Origin: Betaproteobacteria bacterium
Lineage (GTDB): Bacteria; Pseudomonadota; Gammaproteobacteria; Burkholderiales; Burkholderiaceae_C
Length of the DNA: 64,000 nt
Assembly: GCA_947453725.1 (NCBI GenBank)
Contig: CANGHH010000002.1
Location: 248,001 to 312,000, forward strand
Direction of reading: 5' to 3'
The notes beneath the pieces were generated by a model. It had not been told where the DNA came from. It worked only from the letters and a program-made list of their open reading frames with translations, and searched no databases. Shown one piece after another: positions 62,357-64,000 of the stretch. Positions within the stretch are counted from its first letter, which is position 1. The number at the start of each line of letters is the position of its first letter. The position numbers and the translations under genes are program-made.

Positions 62357-62611
62357 TCAACCACCGGCGATCGGCGGCCAGATCGCCAGCACGTCGGCCT
62401 CGACCAGGGCCCGCGTCGCGCGGTCTGCCGGCGCGATGTAGTGGCCGTTGATCAGCACCAGGTGGACCATCTTCATCGGCAATTGGAAGGGCGCGATGAT
62501 CTGTTCGATGGTCGCGCCCTCGGCCACCTCCAGCGGCATCTGGTTGCCGTTGCGGTGGGCCAGCGGCAGGTAGTCGGTCAGGCTGGCGTAGAGCTTGAAG
62601 GTGATGTGCAT
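62357..62611 (-). CDS. aorD: MoaD/ThiS-like ubiquitin-fold protein of the AOR operon
   Basis: An 84-residue beta-grasp protein ending in PPIAGG. The terminal Gly-Gly is what MoaD and ThiS carry as thiocarboxylate to donate sulfur. MHITFKLYASLTDYLPLAHR at the start and VEADVLAIWPPIAGG at the end are standard for MoaD. MoaD makes the dithiolene of molybdopterin; copies in aldehyde oxidoreductase operons probably supply the tungstopterin of that enzyme. The open frame extends far upstream inside the FAD subunit gene without meaning; the ATG lies 17 bases past that gene's stop. The symbol follows the Aromatoleum operon naming as I recall it. Confidence 0.88.
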   Translation of the reverse strand: MHITFKLYASLTDYLPLAHRNGNQMPLEVAEGATIEQIIAPFQLPMKMVHLVLINGHYIAPADRATRALVEADVLAIWPPIAGG

Positions 62612-62628
62612 CGGACGCTGAGCCCCGA

Positions 62629-63888
62629 TCAGACCAGGGCGTGCGCGTCCTGCGCCTGCGCGCGGGCCAGGTAGGCTTCCATCAGCCGCGTCGGGTCGGC
62701 CAGCAGCTTGTCCTTCCACTCGCCCAGGCTGATCTGCCCTTCGACCAGGCCGCGCATCACGCCGACATGCTCGGTCCAGCCGATGCTGTTGCAGCCGATC
62801 AACTTGTCGGCGTCGAACTGCAGGCTCAGGTGGCGGCCGGCCGCCGCGTCGGTCAGTTCGACATGCTGGCCCCCGGGCACGCCGTCCCAAAGGCCGAAGC
62901 TGGCGCTGATCAGGCCCAGCGTGTCGAGCACGTTGATCTGCGTCACGCCGCGCAGGCTGGTGGCCCGGCCGACCATGTTCAGCGCGGCCACCCGCGCCTG
63001 CTCGGCGGCATTCGGCTGGATGGCGCTGACGATGGTCTTGCCGCTGACCTTGTCGAAAGCCTCGGCGCAGTCGCCGGCGGCGTAGATGCCGGCCACATTG
63101 GTCTGCAGGTGTTCGTCGGTCAGCACGCCGACCAGGCAGCGCACGCCACTGTGTTCCAGGAAACCGATGTTCGGCTTGACGCCGGTGGCGCTGATGACCA
63201 GGTCGGCTGCCAGCATCTCGCCGGTCGACAGTTTGACCTGCATCACCGGACCGCTGCGGTCCACCGCCTCGACGCGGGCCCCGGTGTGGACGGTGACGCC
63301 CTTCTTCAGGCACCAGTCCTTGATCATGCCGCCGGCTGTCGGACCCATCATGCGCGGCACCATGCGGTCCCCCATCTCGACCACGCTGAGCTGCACGCCG
63401 CGCGCCGCCAGGGCTTCCATGATGATGCAGCCGATGAAGCCGGCGCCCATCTGCACGACGCGCGCGCCGGGCTGGGCCAGCGCCATGATCGCGCGGGCGT
63501 CGGCCAGGGTCCAGCAAGGGTGCACGCCGGCACCGGCCAGCCCGGGAATCGGCGGCGTCGCGGGCGACGAGCCGGTGGTGATCAAGAGCTTGTCGAATCC
63601 CAGCGTGCTGCCGTCGTCCAGCGTCACCGTGCGCGCCACGCTGTCCAGGCGCACCGCGCGGCCGCGCTGCTGCGTGATGCGCAGCTGCTCGAAGTGGCCC
63701 GGTGTGTGGCGCAGGTGGGTGCCGCCTTCGCCGATGTTGCCCATCAGCAGGTAGGGTATCGCCATCCGCGAGTAGGGCGCTTCGGGCTCGTCGCCCAGCA
63801 GCACGATCTCATCGAACGGCGCCTGCTTGCGGATGGTTTCGGCGGCGATCACGCCGGCCGGGCCGGCGCCCAGGATCAGGTGCTTCAT
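62629..63888 (-). CDS. aorC: NAD(P)/FAD-dependent oxidoreductase, FAD subunit of aldehyde oxidoreductase
   Basis: A 419-residue flavoprotein of the pyridine-nucleotide-disulfide family without the redox-active CxxxxC. It has the FAD motif ILGAGPAGVIAAETIR at the N-terminus and the NAD(P) motif VQMGAGFIGCIIMEALAARG in the middle. The second FAD motif is LQTNVAGIYAAGDCAE, and a C-terminal interface domain runs from about residue 320. In Aromatoleum-type AOR complexes such a subunit links electrons between the tungsten enzyme and NAD+. It starts seven bases after the catalytic subunit stop and is followed by the MoaD-like gene. On its own it could be taken for a rubredoxin or nitrite reductase-type flavoprotein; the neighbours decide the call. 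Confidence 0.87.
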   Translation of the reverse strand: MKHLILGAGPAGVIAAETIRKQAPFDEIVLLGDEPEAPYSRMAIPYLLMGNIGEGGTHLRHTPGHFEQLRITQQRGRAVRLDSVARTVTLDDGSTLGFDKLLITTGSSPATPPIPGLAGAGVHPCWTLADARAIMALAQPGARVVQMGAGFIGCIIMEALAARGVQLSVVEMGDRMVPRMMGPTAGGMIKDWCLKKGVTVHTGARVEAVDRSGPVMQVKLSTGEMLAADLVISATGVKPNIGFLEHSGVRCLVGVLTDEHLQTNVAGIYAAGDCAEAFDKVSGKTIVSAIQPNAAEQARVAALNMVGRATSLRGVTQINVLDTLGLISASFGLWDGVPGGQHVELTDAAAGRHLSLQFDADKLIGCNSIGWTEHVGVMRGLVEGQISLGEWKDKLLADPTRLMEAYLARAQAQDAHALV

Positions 63889-63895
63889 GGCGCGT

Positions 63896-64000
63896 CTACA
63901 GGCTCAGGCGCTCGCGGGTCTCGGGCTTGAGTTGGCCGTCGCTGTCCCAGCCGCGGATGTCGTAGTAGATCGGCAGCATGGTGCCCAGCTCGTTGACCTT
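63896..64000 (-). CDS. aorB: Aldehyde:ferredoxin oxidoreductase catalytic subunit, C-terminal end (right edge)
   Basis: Only the last 34 residues are inside the window. The segment contains MLPIYYDIRGWDSDGQLKPE and then closes with a short Arg/Leu stretch before a TAG. Tungsten aldehyde:ferredoxin oxidoreductases end in the same way, with YYxxRGWDxxG followed by a short Leu-rich tail. The call is strengthened by the FAD subunit and MoaD-like genes that follow. The enzyme oxidises aldehydes to acids, or in reverse reduces acids, with tungstopterin and a [4Fe-4S] cluster; those motifs lie beyond the window. An aorA-like ferredoxin gene would be expected further right. Confidence 0.83.
   Translation of the reverse strand, partial: KVNELGTMLPIYYDIRGWDSDGQLKPETRERLSL

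Noticed and set aside
62629..63888. Reading the FAD protein as nitrite reductase or rubredoxin reductase
   Set aside because: The downstream MoaD-like gene and the upstream AOR C-terminus place it in an aldehyde oxidoreductase operon; no sirohaem or rubredoxin gene is near.

Overview
The window is 64 kb of GC-rich chromosomal DNA from a betaproteobacterium, most likely of the order Burkholderiales (Rubrivivax/Leptothrix/Ideonella-like). The evidence is the order dusB-fis-purH followed by plsC-like, cdsA-like and ruvC genes, strong G/C third-position codon use, a PEP-CTERM protein, a phasin, and aerobic Mo/W hydroxylase systems. It is densely coding. No rRNA, tRNA, CRISPR array, prophage or intact insertion sequence was seen.

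Regions. (1) 1-8 kb: the tail of a CDF metal exporter, an MDR oxidoreductase, two tandem paralogous secreted proteins of unknown function, a two-domain alcohol-forming fatty acyl reductase facing a PhaF-like phasin, an M32 carboxypeptidase and a YqaA/DedA-type membrane protein. (2) 8-20 kb: core genes dusB-fis-purH, an extragenic hairpin repeat, a lipid acyltransferase, a CDP-DAG synthase-like gene, ruvC, a dienelactone hydrolase, a Lon-like AAA ATPase, a PlpD-like patatin autotransporter and an FtsX-type permease. (3) 20-31.6 kb: a complete chemosensory operon (cheZ-like, cheY, cheA, three MCPs, cheW), divergent from a hybrid histidine kinase and its NarL-type regulator, then an EgtB/SenA-like protein that seems to have lost iron ligands. 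(4) 31.6-42.6 kb: a two-subunit molybdenum hydroxylase with an SDR and a DsbA-fold isomerase, the CoxD/CoxE maturation pair, an acyl-CoA synthetase, a LysR regulator divergent from an SbtA bicarbonate transporter, and a ParDE toxin-antitoxin module behind a perfect palindrome.

(5) 42.8-56 kb is an accessory catabolic block, visibly less GC-rich than its surroundings. It holds a LysR regulator, an aromatic ring hydroxylase, an extradiol dioxygenase, a fumarylacetoacetate-type hydrolase, a beta-keto acid cleavage enzyme (BKACE), an aromatic-acid MFS importer, a second flavin monooxygenase, an NTF2-like protein, a metallo-beta-lactamase-fold hydrolase and a TonB receptor. It ends in a ruined Rieske oxygenase gene. 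The set reads as uptake, hydroxylation, ring cleavage, C-C hydrolysis and CoA-dependent release of a beta-keto acid, for a substrate I cannot name.

(6) 56-64 kb: a three-subunit CoxMLS-type molybdenum hydroxylase with a ModE-like regulator, a PEP-CTERM protein, and at the right edge an aldehyde:ferredoxin oxidoreductase (AOR) operon. That operon consists of the last 34 residues of the catalytic subunit, an FAD subunit, a MoaD-like protein and a small unknown protein. The most interesting items are the BKACE-containing aromatic cluster, the AOR operon with its unknown fourth gene, the degenerate EgtB/SenA-like protein, and the acyl reductase next to the phasin.
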